From Gammaproteobacteria bacterium (GTDB lineage Bacteria; Pseudomonadota; Gammaproteobacteria; Pseudomonadales; CAMLJR01), in the NCBI GenBank assembly GCA_029265075.1, contig JAJUJZ010000006.1:1-52452 (forward strand): a stretch of DNA of 52,452 bases, written 5' to 3'. This document shows positions 9,685 through 18,987 of this stretch, piece by piece. Numbering within the stretch: position 1 is the stretch's first letter; each line of letters begins with the position of its first letter. The notes under the pieces were generated by a model. That model searched no databases and was not told where the DNA came from. It worked only from the letters and a program-made list of their open reading frames with translations. The translations under genes were made by a program, and so were the position numbers.

Positions 9685-10211
9685 TGCAAGAGACAGAGAT
9701 GAGAACGGACACTGACGTCACCCCCTGGTACCGGCAGTTCTGGCCCTGGTTCATCATTGCTCTGCCGACTATCATCGTGGTGGCGTGCATCGTGATGCTG
9801 ATGGTCGCCATCGAGCACGACGACAGCACGGTAGACGACAACTATTACAAGGAAGGCCTGGCCATTAACATGCGCCTGGCGGAAGACCAGGCGGCTACCC
9901 GTCTCGGTCTGAACGCTCAACTGCGGCTGGACCTGACTTCGGGCGACGCCAACCTGACCCTCAGCAGCGAGCAGTCGGTGACGCCACCGGCGTCGCTGCT
10001 GCTGCGCTTCACCCATCCGCTCAATGCCGACGCCGACTTCGAAGTGAATATGCGGCAGATCGCCGGCTTCAGCTATCGCGGCGATCTCGAGCGTCCTATT
10101 CAGGGGCGCTGGCACCTTGAGCTGCGCAGCGAAGAGTGGCGGCTGCGCAAGACCATCGACGTGCGGCCCACCGCGGACCAGGTGCATCAGTGGGATTTAG
10201 TGCATGAGTGA
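9684..10211 (+). CDS. ccoH: FixH/CcoH family protein
   Basis: PWYRQFWPWFIIALPTIIVVACIVMLMVAIEHDDSTVDDNYYKEGLAIN; located between ccoG and ccoI. Confidence 0.9.
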   Translation: MQETEMRTDTDVTPWYRQFWPWFIIALPTIIVVACIVMLMVAIEHDDSTVDDNYYKEGLAINMRLAEDQAATRLGLNAQLRLDLTSGDANLTLSSEQSVTPPASLLLRFTHPLNADADFEVNMRQIAGFSYRGDLERPIQGRWHLELRSEEWRLRKTIDVRPTADQVHQWDLVHE

Positions 10212-12621
10212 AGCTGCTTCGCTCCTCTCCTCCTGCTTTCACTGCGGCGACGCGGTGCCGCCCGCGATGGCGGGCGAAGTGCTGGAGATTGAGGGGCGTG
10301 AAGTGGCTTTCTGCTGCCCCGCCTGCCGCATGGTGGCCATGACCATCCGCGACAGCGGGCTGACCAGCTATTACCGGTTCCGCGACGAGCGTGGCGATAA
10401 ACCTACCACGCCAGCCCGTTATGACGCCTTTGACCAGCCCGCCTTTCAGCGCCGCTGGGTGCGCCGCCGCAGTGACGGACTGGTCGAAACCGAGCTGCTG
10501 CTCGAAGGCATGCACTGTGCCGCCTGTATCTGGCTGATTGAACACCATCTGCGGCAGCTGCCCGGGGTACGCGAAGTACAGGTCAACCTGAGCGAGCAGC
10601 GCTGCCAGGTGAGCTGGGAGCCAGACGTTTCCAGACTGAGTAATATCTGCTCCGCCGTTGCGGCCATCGGCTATCAGCCGCAGCCGTTCAGTGCCGACCG
10701 GCTGGAGCAGTCACAGCGCGCCGAGCAGCGCCGCCTGCTGCGCCAGCTGGGTGTTGCCGGGCTCGGCTCCATGCAGGTCGGCATGGCAGCCATTGGCCTT
10801 TATGCGGCCGATCTGCAGGGCGGCATCCACGATTCCATGCGAGAGCTGCTGCGCTGGGCCAGTCTCTGGCTGTCGATTCCCATCGTGGTTTACTCCGGCA
10901 TGCCGTTCCTGCGCGGCGCCTGGCGCGGCGTCAAAGCGCGGCGCCCGGGCATGGACCTGCCGGTAGCTGTCGCCATCGTACTCGGCTTTCTGGCCAGCGC
11001 CTGGGCGACCTGGCAGGGCACCGGCGAGATCTATTACGACTCGGTGACAATGTTCATCTTCCTGCTGCTCACCGGGCGCTATCTGGAGTCGCGCGCCCGC
11101 GCCTGGAGCAGCCGTGGCGGCACCGATCTCAACGCCCTGCTGCCGCTGGCCGCCACGCGCTTCGATGCCGACGGCAAGCTGGAAACGATACCGCTCGAAA
11201 CCCTGCGCAAAGGTGATCGCGTCGTAGTGGCGGCCGGTCAGACGCTGCCTGCCGATGGCATCCTGCTGGAACGTGATGCCAGTGTGAATGAAGCTGCGCT
11301 GACCGGCGAATTCATGCCAGTCCACAAACAGCCCGGCGACCTGCTGACGGCCGGTGCTGTCAACGGCGATCAGCCGCTGGTGATGACTGTGGAAGCGACC
11401 GGCGCCGATCTGCGACTGCAGATGGTGCAGCGGCTGGCGCGACAGGCCGAGCAGCACAAACCGCTGCTGGCTCAGCTGGCCGACCGCATGGCCAGCGCCT
11501 TTGTTATTGCCGTACTGGTGTTGTCGGGGCTGACCTGGCTGGGCTGGCATTTCATCGACCCCGGCCGCGCCTTCTGGGTGGCGTTGTCGGTGCTGGTGGT
11601 GAGCTGCCCCTGTGCGCTCGGCCTGGCCACGCCGATGGCGCTGACCACCGCCACCCAGGCGCTGCGCCGCCAGGGTCTGCTGGTCACCCGGGGCGCGGTA
11701 TGGGAGGCGCTGCCAACCATCACCGACGTGGTATTCGACAAGACCGGCACGCTCACCGAAGGGCGTATCGAGCTGGCGGAAACGCGGCCGGTCAGCGGCC
11801 GCAGCGCGGATGTCTGTATCGCGATTGCTGCGGCGCTGGAGGTGGGCTCCAGCCATCCGATTGCTGCCGCGTTCGGCGCCGCTGCCGGCAACATGGCCGA
11901 ACAGCGCCGCGATGTGGCGGGCCTGGGCGTCGAGGGCGTAATCGCGGGCCGTCGTTACCGGCTCGGCGTCGCTGCCTTTGCCGTGAATGGCGAGGTTGCA
12001 CCGCCCGGCAGCGGCCACTGGATCGCACTGGCAGAAGAAGGCGAGCTGATCTGCTGGTTCCGGCTCGACGACGCGTTGCGGCGGGACACTGCCGCCACAG
12101 TGGCGGCCCTGCAGGAGCTGGGCCTGCGCCTGCATCTGCTGAGTGGCGACCGCTCGGACAGCGTGGCCCGGCTGGCCACGGAACTCGGTTTCGATCATTA
12201 CGTCGACAGTGCGACGCCAGCAGACAAGCTCGCCTATCTGACCCGTCTCCAGGGGGACGGCAAGCGGGTACTGATGGTGGGCGATGGTATCAATGATATT
12301 CCGGTACTGGCGGCGGCGGATGTGTCGGTCGCGATGAGCAATGCGTCCCAGCTGGCAAAAACCCGCGCCGACTGCATGCTCCTCGGACCGCAGCTCAGCC
12401 GCCTGCTGGCCCTGCTCTGGCAAGGTGTGCGTACCCGCCGCATCGTGCGCGAAAACCTGGCCTGGGCACTGGGGTATAACATCATAGCCCTGCCGCTGGC
12501 AGCCGCTGGCCTGGTGGCCCCGTGGCTGGCGGCGGTGGGCATGTCAGCCAGCTCCCTGCTGGTTGTGCTCAACGCGCTGCGGCTGCAACGGTTACGGCTG
12601 CCACCATCCGCTACGAGCTGA
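10204..12621 (+). CDS. ccoI: Heavy-metal-translocating P-type ATPase for cbb3 maturation (CcoI/FixI)
   Basis: N-terminal Cys-rich domain (CFHCGD...CCPACRMVA), HMA motif MHCAACI, CPC in SCPCALGLATP, DKTGTLTEG, GDGINDIPVLAAADVSVAM. Confidence 0.96.
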   Translation: MSEAASLLSSCFHCGDAVPPAMAGEVLEIEGREVAFCCPACRMVAMTIRDSGLTSYYRFRDERGDKPTTPARYDAFDQPAFQRRWVRRRSDGLVETELLLEGMHCAACIWLIEHHLRQLPGVREVQVNLSEQRCQVSWEPDVSRLSNICSAVAAIGYQPQPFSADRLEQSQRAEQRRLLRQLGVAGLGSMQVGMAAIGLYAADLQGGIHDSMRELLRWASLWLSIPIVVYSGMPFLRGAWRGVKARRPGMDLPVAVAIVLGFLASAWATWQGTGEIYYDSVTMFIFLLLTGRYLESRARAWSSRGGTDLNALLPLAATRFDADGKLETIPLETLRKGDRVVVAAGQTLPADGILLERDASVNEAALTGEFMPVHKQPGDLLTAGAVNGDQPLVMTVEATGADLRLQMVQRLARQAEQHKPLLAQLADRMASAFVIAVLVLSGLTWLGWHFIDPGRAFWVALSVLVVSCPCALGLATPMALTTATQALRRQGLLVTRGAVWEALPTITDVVFDKTGTLTEGRIELAETRPVSGRSADVCIAIAAALEVGSSHPIAAAFGAAAGNMAEQRRDVAGLGVEGVIAGRRYRLGVAAFAVNGEVAPPGSGHWIALAEEGELICWFRLDDALRRDTAATVAALQELGLRLHLLSGDRSDSVARLATELGFDHYVDSATPADKLAYLTRLQGDGKRVLMVGDGINDIPVLAAADVSVAMSNASQLAKTRADCMLLGPQLSRLLALLWQGVRTRRIVRENLAWALGYNIIALPLAAAGLVAPWLAAVGMSASSLLVVLNALRLQRLRLPPSATS

Positions 12622-12630
12622 GGAGGTTCC

Positions 12631-12825
12631 ATGGAAAGCTTTTACCTGCTGGTGCCTGCTGCCATGCTGCTCTGCGGTATTGCTGTGGGCGTCTTCATCT
12701 GGGCGGTTCAGCGCCGCCAGTTCGACGACCTCGACAATGTCGGGCGCCAGATCCTGTTTGATGACGATCCGCCCGTCCGTCGCAAGGTGGCCGGCGAAGA
12801 CCGCAATCCTCCGGGCCGGTCATGA
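12631..12825 (+). CDS. ccoS: cbb3-type oxidase assembly protein CcoS
   Basis: MESFYLLVPAAMLLCGIAVGVFIWAVQRRQFDDLDNVGRQILFDDD. Confidence 0.93.
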   Translation: MESFYLLVPAAMLLCGIAVGVFIWAVQRRQFDDLDNVGRQILFDDDPPVRRKVAGEDRNPPGRS

Positions 12826-13565
12826 CACTCACCCTGCTCGGCAGCGGTCTGCTGCTAGGCCTCATGGGCAGTACGCACTGTCTGGGGATGTGCGGCGGCC
12901 TCAGTGCCGCGCTGGGTGCCGCGGCCGGTACACAGCAACGGCTGATGGCGCTGGCGTACAACCTCGGGCGCATCTGCTGCTACGCCCTCCTCGGCCTGAT
13001 CGCCGGCGGTATCGTCACCGGCTTCGGCGATCTGTTGCAGCAGTGGCTGCCGGAGACTGGTCGTATACTCCGTTCGGTTGCCGCCTTGCTGGTCATTGGG
13101 ATGGGGCTGTTCATCACCGGCTGGTGGCTCGGTGTCAGCCGCATCGAGACCATGGGCAGCGGCGTCTGGCGCCGGCTGCAACCAATGGTCAGACACTTTC
13201 TGCCGCCACGCACCCCCGTCGACGCGTTGCTGCTGGGCGGGCTGTGGGGCCTGCTTCCCTGCGGGCTGGTTTACTCCAGCCTGAGCTGGGCAGCCACTGC
13301 TGGCGGACCGCTGCAGTCGGCGACACTGATGGCCGCCTTCGGACTCGGTACGCTGCCCGCCATGCTGGTAACCACACTGGGCGGCCAGGAACTGCAGCAC
13401 CGCCTGCGGCGGCCGTTCGTCCGCAAGCTCGCGGGCAGCGTGCTGATCGGCGTCGGGCTCTGGTCACTGCTGTCGATCTGGGGTGTCATCCCGGGTCATG
13501 GTCATCACCATCACGCAGCGCACGACGCGGCGCCGCATTCAGGCACTGCGCCCCACGCTCACTGA
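12822..13565 (+). CDS. Sulfite exporter TauE/SafE-like membrane protein with His-rich C-terminus
   Basis: LMGSTHCLGMCGGLSAALG, multi-TM, tail PGHGHHHHAAHDAAPHSGTAPHAH; ATGA overlap with ccoS. Confidence 0.9.
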   Translation: MTLTLLGSGLLLGLMGSTHCLGMCGGLSAALGAAAGTQQRLMALAYNLGRICCYALLGLIAGGIVTGFGDLLQQWLPETGRILRSVAALLVIGMGLFITGWWLGVSRIETMGSGVWRRLQPMVRHFLPPRTPVDALLLGGLWGLLPCGLVYSSLSWAATAGGPLQSATLMAAFGLGTLPAMLVTTLGGQELQHRLRRPFVRKLAGSVLIGVGLWSLLSIWGVIPGHGHHHHAAHDAAPHSGTAPHAH

Positions 13566-13676
13566 CCTGTCGTCGCTGCCTGCAGCCGCGGCGGTATACT
13601 CATTTGCCCGCCATTGACTGGTGCGGGTCAGCAACCAGGCCGGCACACCGCTGGTCGTGACATCAGGCACGAGATC

Positions 13677-14687
13677 ATGAAATCGATTGCAGCGCTCGCC
13701 AAACCGGGCGAGCACCCGTTCGCCCCGTTCGTACGGATTCTCGGCAAGGGCCGGCAGGGATCGCGTTCGCTCTCGCGCGAAGAAGCCCGCGATGCGATGG
13801 CGATGATTCTGCGCGGCGACGTGGAGGAGGTTCAGCTCGGCGCATTTCTGATGCTGTTGCGGGTCAAGGAAGAGAGCGGCGACGAACTGGCGGGCTTTGT
13901 CGAGGCAGCACGAGCCGCCATCGCCGCCCCTGCCCTGCAAGTCGACCTGGACTGGTCAAGCTATGCCGGCAAGGGGCGTCACCTGCCGTGGTATCTGCTG
14001 GCAGCGCTGACGCTCGCCGACCATGGGATCCGCGTCTTCATGCACGGCGCCAGTGGTCATACACCGGGCCGCATCTACAGCGAACCGGCGCTGATCCAGC
14101 TGCTCGGCAGCGTCTGCGACAGCTGGGAGAGCGTGGCCAGCGCACTCGATGCGAGCAATTTCGCCTTTCTGCCGCTGCGCCATCTCTGTCCCCCGCTGGA
14201 CCGCATGATCGATCTGCGCAGCCTGCTGGGGCTGCGCTCGCCGGTGCACACACTGTCGCGGCTGCTCAACCCGCTGGCCGCGCCTTATGCGGTGCAGAGC
14301 ATCTTTCACCCGCCCTACGGCCCGCGCCACCAGGCGGCCGCCCTGGCACTCGGCCAGCCGCACGTCGCTGTTTTCAAAGGCGATGCCGGCGAGGTGGAGC
14401 GGCGTCCGGAGGCGGTCACCACCATTTATCGCATTGCGGATGGAGTGGCATCGGAGATGCGCTGGCCGCGACTGGTCGACGGCCGGCAGTCGCCGCCGGA
14501 AGAGCTGGAAGTGGAGAGGCTGCGTCAGGTGTGGCGCGGCGACCACCACGACGCTTACGGTGAGCTCGCCATTACCGGCACGCTGGCGGTTGTGCTGGAA
14601 CTGCTCGGACGCGCCGATCAGGAATCGGCACCCGCGATGGCGCAGCGCTGGTGGGCAGAGCGCAACCGCGAGCGCATCCCGGCATGA
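13677..14687 (+). CDS. Glycosyl transferase family protein, YbiB-like (anthranilate phosphoribosyltransferase-related)
   Basis: GKGRQGSRSLSREEARDAMAMILRGDVEEVQLGAFLMLLRVKEESGDELAGF is the TrpD/nucleoside phosphoribosyltransferase N-terminal helical domain; HGASGHTPGR. Confidence 0.82.
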   Translation: MKSIAALAKPGEHPFAPFVRILGKGRQGSRSLSREEARDAMAMILRGDVEEVQLGAFLMLLRVKEESGDELAGFVEAARAAIAAPALQVDLDWSSYAGKGRHLPWYLLAALTLADHGIRVFMHGASGHTPGRIYSEPALIQLLGSVCDSWESVASALDASNFAFLPLRHLCPPLDRMIDLRSLLGLRSPVHTLSRLLNPLAAPYAVQSIFHPPYGPRHQAAALALGQPHVAVFKGDAGEVERRPEAVTTIYRIADGVASEMRWPRLVDGRQSPPEELEVERLRQVWRGDHHDAYGELAITGTLAVVLELLGRADQESAPAMAQRWWAERNRERIPA

Positions 14688-14761
14688 ACTCTGGAGTCAG
14701 GCGGCCACCAGGGCGGGACCAGCATAGCGGGACCACCGAGCCCCGGCCGCCGGGTCAGAAA

Positions 14762-15472
14762 CTATGAATACCGCAGGCGCAGCCAGACGGTGCCCGGTTT
14801 ACGCTCCACCTCGACACCGGTTGCCGTAGTGCGATAGGTCAGATAGCAGTGCTGGCGAGGCGCGCTGAGCACGGCAGGCTGGAAAATCGCGACACTGTCA
14901 CCGCTGCAGCGTGCCGAGCGCGTGATCAGGCCAGGCAGCCCCTGCTGATGGAAACGCTGGCCGACCTGCTGGGTGAAGCCGTAGTCGTCCGGATCGATAA
15001 GCGCGGGCCAGGTATCAACGGCGTCGCGCAGATCAATCAGCACCGCATCGAGCATGACTGTGTAAACGCTCCGCTCCATCGAAATGCCCGGCCGCAGAAA
15101 GCCCTCGGCGTCGCTCAGCAGACCATTGCGCCAGTGCCAGGCGGTCTCGTGCACGGTGGTCGCAACGCTGTCGCCGCCATACCAGACCCCGAAACTGCCG
15201 TCGGAATAGCGGCTTCTCGTCCAATGGACAAACGGGAAGCCGATGGCCGCGCTCCACGCTGCCTCTTCAAACGGCCGGCTGATCACTGGCTGCGCCGCGT
15301 GGTAGGTTGGCGGCTTATGGGCCAGCTCGACCGCTGCAGCAATGGCACGATCGCCCGGGTCGTCGCTCAGGTCATCAAACAGATCCCGCGACGCCCGCAG
15401 CGAAACGATGTTGCGGTAAGTGCGCTGGCGATGGGCCAGTGTAGCGAGGCCGGAGAAGAAGTCCTGGAGCAA
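14762..15472 (-). CDS. RES domain protein (putative NAD+-targeting toxin of a RES-Xre TA pair)
   Basis: TRSRYSDGSFGVWYGGDSVATTVHETAWH and downstream CSGDSVAIFQPAVLS fit the R...E...S pattern; follows an MbcA/Xre-type antitoxin gene. Confidence 0.82.
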   Translation of the reverse strand: MLQDFFSGLATLAHRQRTYRNIVSLRASRDLFDDLSDDPGDRAIAAAVELAHKPPTYHAAQPVISRPFEEAAWSAAIGFPFVHWTRSRYSDGSFGVWYGGDSVATTVHETAWHWRNGLLSDAEGFLRPGISMERSVYTVMLDAVLIDLRDAVDTWPALIDPDDYGFTQQVGQRFHQQGLPGLITRSARCSGDSVAIFQPAVLSAPRQHCYLTYRTTATGVEVERKPGTVWLRLRYS

Positions 15473-15475
15473 GGT

Positions 15476-15883
15476 TCAGCGCCCGCGAGCACGATCGAGA
15501 TAGGCGCGCACCATCAGCATGCCGGCAAACCCCCACTCCCGAATCACTTCGACCGGTGTGCGCTGATCGAAAGCGCGGTTGCGAGTGGAGATCCAGCGGT
15601 AGGCGAGATCGCGGTCGTTTGGAAACAGCAGTCGCAGATTCTTGTGAATGCCGAGCAGCGTAGCTGCCCGATCGAGCAGATCGCGCTGGTTGGCCAGTGG
15701 TGAGCCGTTGCGATAGCGAGTGAGCGCGGCACGGTTATCCGGCGCCAGCCCCAGCAGCGACAGCTGATCAGCCGTATCGAGCTGCCAGTGCTCAAACAGC
15801 TGCATCAGCATGCGTGCCAGTGCTCTGCGCTCTTCTTCGCTGGCAGTCCAGCGGACCGGGGCAGGTTCGGCCGTTGCGCTCAT
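15476..15883 (-). CDS. MbcA/ParS/Xre (DUF2384-type) antitoxin
   Basis: [28 protein letters not shown]...[60 protein letters not shown]. Confidence 0.85.
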   Translation of the reverse strand: MSATAEPAPVRWTASEEERRALARMLMQLFEHWQLDTADQLSLLGLAPDNRAALTRYRNGSPLANQRDLLDRAATLLGIHKNLRLLFPNDRDLAYRWISTRNRAFDQRTPVEVIREWGFAGMLMVRAYLDRARGR

Positions 15884-15909
15884 TGCAGTCCTCCCGCGAC
15901 TTCGCAGCA

Positions 15910-15938
15910 ATTGTTACACGCACACGAAACAAATGCAA
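15910..15938 (-). promoter_or_regulatory. Sigma70-type promoter for the antitoxin-toxin operon
   Basis: On the minus strand: TTGCAT, 16-nt spacer, TAACAAT, then GGAGGA 5 nt before ATG. Confidence 0.5.
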
Positions 15939-15969
15939 CGAACCTGCCCTGCGCTCCCTGCTTTTGTAC

Positions 15970-16983
15970 TTAACTCCCGTAGCCGTCCGGGTTCTGGCTC
16001 TGCCAGCGCCAGCTGTCGCGCGTCATCTCGTCCAGCCCCCGCTCAGCCCGCCAGCCCAGCTCGCGCGCGGCATAGCTCGGATCTGCAAAACAGCTGGCAA
16101 CATCCCCTGGCCGGCGATCAACCAGTTTGTAGGGGATGCGCCTGCCTGACGCCTTTTCGAAAGCCGCCACCATCTGGAGGACGGAATAGCCGGTCCCCGT
16201 TCCCAGGTTGTAGGCCTGCACCCCAGACTGCGTCGCCAGCTTGTCGAGGGCGCGCAGGTGTCCCAGCGCCAGATCGACCACGTGGATGTAGTCCCGCACG
16301 CCGGTGCCATCGATGGTCGGATAGTCGCTGCCAAACACCGACAGCTCTTTCAGCTTGCCGACCGCAACCTGGCTGATAAAGGGCATGAGATTGTTGGGAA
16401 TGCCGTTGGGATCCTCCCCGATCAGACCGCTTTCGTGGGCGCCTACCGGATTGAAATAACGCAGCAGCGCCACACGCCACTGTTTGTCGGCGCGCCCCAG
16501 ATCTCGCAGGATCTCTTCGATCATCAGTTTCGAGCGGCCGTAAGGGTTGGTGGCGGAAAGCGGAAAATCTTCCCGAATCGGCACCGTGTGCGGATCGCCG
16601 TATACCGTGGCCGAAGAGCTGAACACGAGCTTGTAAATACCGTGACGCTGCATGGTTTCACACAGCGTGAGGGTGCCTTCCACGTTGTTCTGGTAATAGC
16701 GCAGGGGCTGGGCGACCGATTCGCCGACCGCCTTGAGGCCCGCAAAATGAATCACGGCTTCCGGCTGATGCGTCCTGAAAATGCGCTCCAGCGCGGCGTG
16801 GTCGCGGATGTCGGCCTCCTCCAGGGTGACCGGGCGCCCGGTAATGCGCTCCACGCGGCGCAGCGATTCGGCGTTACTGTTACTGAAATTGTCTACTACG
16901 ACCACTTCCCAGCCGGCCGCAAGCAGTTCGACACAGGTGTGACTGCCGATATAACCGGCGCCACCGGTAACCAGAACCCGCAT
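15970..16983 (-). CDS. galE: UDP-glucose 4-epimerase
   Basis: [37 protein letters not shown]...[12 protein letters not shown]...[12 protein letters not shown]. Confidence 0.97.
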   Translation of the reverse strand: MRVLVTGGAGYIGSHTCVELLAAGWEVVVVDNFSNSNAESLRRVERITGRPVTLEEADIRDHAALERIFRTHQPEAVIHFAGLKAVGESVAQPLRYYQNNVEGTLTLCETMQRHGIYKLVFSSSATVYGDPHTVPIREDFPLSATNPYGRSKLMIEEILRDLGRADKQWRVALLRYFNPVGAHESGLIGEDPNGIPNNLMPFISQVAVGKLKELSVFGSDYPTIDGTGVRDYIHVVDLALGHLRALDKLATQSGVQAYNLGTGTGYSVLQMVAAFEKASGRRIPYKLVDRRPGDVASCFADPSYAARELGWRAERGLDEMTRDSWRWQSQNPDGYGS

Positions 16984-17169
16984 GTTCTCTCCTTAAGCGT
17001 TCAGGGCGACCGCCTGCACCGGCCTCGATGCCGATGCATCAGCCATCGCTGAGAAAGCATTCTAGCGGATGCGTTCGCCAGCCACTGCCGGCAATCTGAC
17101 AGATCGCCCTTACCGCGATCCGGATTACGAAGGGTATACTGCCCGCCGTTTCAACTTTTCGGATTTGTC

Positions 17170-18258
17170 ATGGCACTGCCGATCGTCGACCCGGCCCTCT
17201 ATGAGTCGCAGCTCGCCACCAAGGTGGAGCGCTTCCTCAGCGAAGCCGAGGCCCTCGAACTCCCCGCTCCTGCTATTTTCCGCTCGCCCCCTCTGCACTA
17301 CCGTCTGCGTGCCGAATTTCGTATCTGGCACGACGGTGAGCGGCTCGACTATGCGATGTTCGCACCGGAGCAGCCCAAAGTCCCGGTGCTGATCGACAGC
17401 TTCCCCGCTGGCTCGCAGCTCATCAACCATCTGATGCCGGCACTGCGGCAGCGGCTGCAGCGCGACCCGCTACTGCGGCGCAAGCTGTTCCAGGTGGAGT
17501 TTCTGACGACACTAAGCGGCGAGGCGCTGGTAACGCTGGTTTATCACCGCCGGCTCGACGAGTCCTGGCTGGAGGCTGCCGGTCCCCTACGCCGCGAACT
17601 CGGCATCGAACTGATCGGGCGCTCGCGCGGGCAGAAAATCGTGCTGGAGCGGGACTGGCTCACCGAAGAGCTTGAGGTGAACGGGCGCACCTACTCCTAT
17701 CAGCAGATCGAAAACAGCTTTACCCAGCCCAATGGGGCCATCAACCAGTCGATGCTGAGCTGGGCCCAGGAGGTGCTGGGCGAGCGTGACGATGACCTGC
17801 TGGAGCTTTACTGCGGCAATGGCAATTTCACAATGCCCCTGGCGCGAGGGTTCCGCCGCGTGCTGGCCACCGAGATCAGCAAGACCTCAATTGCTTCAGC
17901 GCAGCTCAACGCCCGTCGCAATCGGGTGAACAATGTTGAGCTGGTGCGCATGTCTAGTGAAGAGATCAGCGCGGCCCTGAACGGTGTGCGCCCGTTCCGG
18001 CGCCTCGCCCATCTCGACCTTGCGAGCTATGCCTTCAGGACGCTGCTCGTGGATCCGCCCCGCGCGGGGCTTGACGCGGGCACGCTCGAGCTGGCAAAGA
18101 ATTTCGAGAGAATTCTCTATATCTCCTGTAACCCGAAGACGCTGCTCGAAAATCTCACCGCCCTCAAACAGACACACCAGGCCCGTACCGTCGCGCTTTT
18201 CGATCAGTTTCCTTACACCGAGCACCTGGAGTGTGGGGTGCTGCTGGAGCGGTGCTGA
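17170..18258 (+). CDS. trmA: tRNA (uracil-5-)-methyltransferase TrmA
   Basis: [61 protein letters not shown]. Confidence 0.97.
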   Translation: MALPIVDPALYESQLATKVERFLSEAEALELPAPAIFRSPPLHYRLRAEFRIWHDGERLDYAMFAPEQPKVPVLIDSFPAGSQLINHLMPALRQRLQRDPLLRRKLFQVEFLTTLSGEALVTLVYHRRLDESWLEAAGPLRRELGIELIGRSRGQKIVLERDWLTEELEVNGRTYSYQQIENSFTQPNGAINQSMLSWAQEVLGERDDDLLELYCGNGNFTMPLARGFRRVLATEISKTSIASAQLNARRNRVNNVELVRMSSEEISAALNGVRPFRRLAHLDLASYAFRTLLVDPPRAGLDAGTLELAKNFERILYISCNPKTLLENLTALKQTHQARTVALFDQFPYTEHLECGVLLERC

Positions 18259-18295
18259 GGACGGTTACACCCACAGACATGCTGGAGCTGCCGCC

Positions 18296-18604
18296 ATGAA
18301 CCGCCCGCCACGACTCGACGAAGCCGCTCTCGCAGCAGCGCTGGCAAAGCTGCCGGCGTGGTCCATTCGGGATGCGAAGCTCTATCGGGCGTGGCGCTTC
18401 CCCGACTTCTCGCAAGCGTTCGCCTTTGTCACCCGTGTGGCGCTGCTCGCAGAGCGGTTCGATCACCATCCTGAATGGCGCAATAGCTATGGCGAGGTCG
18501 AGATCTGGCTGGCGACGCACGTCAGCAGCGGGATTACTGCGCGCGATATCGCGCTGGCGGCAGCCATTGACGCACTCGACGGCCAGCCCCAGCCCTGCGC
18601 CTAG
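18296..18604 (+). CDS. 4a-hydroxytetrahydrobiopterin dehydratase
   Basis: [39 protein letters not shown] (pterin dehydratase HHPEW motif region). Confidence 0.9.
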   Translation: MNRPPRLDEAALAAALAKLPAWSIRDAKLYRAWRFPDFSQAFAFVTRVALLAERFDHHPEWRNSYGEVEIWLATHVSSGITARDIALAAAIDALDGQPQPCA

Positions 18605-18987
18605 CCGCCACCCTGCTCGCCGGTAACCGGCACCAGTACAAAGCGATTGCCAGGGCCCAGCTCCAGTCTGTGCGGGCGTTCGCGTAGCCGCACGCCATCG
18701 TCCAGCAGCGCTGAATCGATATCGGCGCTGGTATGCCGCACACGCAGCCAGATGGCACCTACCGGCTCCAGCTGCAGAATCACACGGCGCTGGGACGATG
18801 GCGCCAGGCCGGAAATCAGCACATCCTGCGCGATGCCGGGCCCGTGCAGTACCACGTGGACGGGCGCCTCCCCGCGATTGACGACCAGCAGCGGCACCGG
18901 GCGCTCCGCCAGTCGGTCGCCGAACCACCAGGCGATCAGCAGCACCAGTGCGGCAACTACGCCGAGCCAACGCCAGCGTCGCCTCAC
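18601..18987 (-). CDS. Hypothetical membrane-anchored protein, 128 aa
   Basis: N-terminal signal-anchor [22 protein letters not shown] then beta-rich extracytoplasmic region; ATG overlaps the upstream gene by 4 nt. Confidence 0.7.
   Translation of the reverse strand: MRRRWRWLGVVAALVLLIAWWFGDRLAERPVPLLVVNRGEAPVHVVLHGPGIAQDVLISGLAPSSQRRVILQLEPVGAIWLRVRHTSADIDSALLDDGVRLRERPHRLELGPGNRFVLVPVTGEQGGG

Noticed and set aside
10711-12423. 570-aa minus-strand ORF
   Set aside because: Lies wholly antisense to ccoI; composition (Q/R/H/G-rich, no family signature) is typical of shadow ORFs in high-GC genes.
12563-13660. 365-aa plus-strand ORF
   Set aside because: Out-of-frame overlap across ccoS and the SafE-like gene; no signature and implausible composition.
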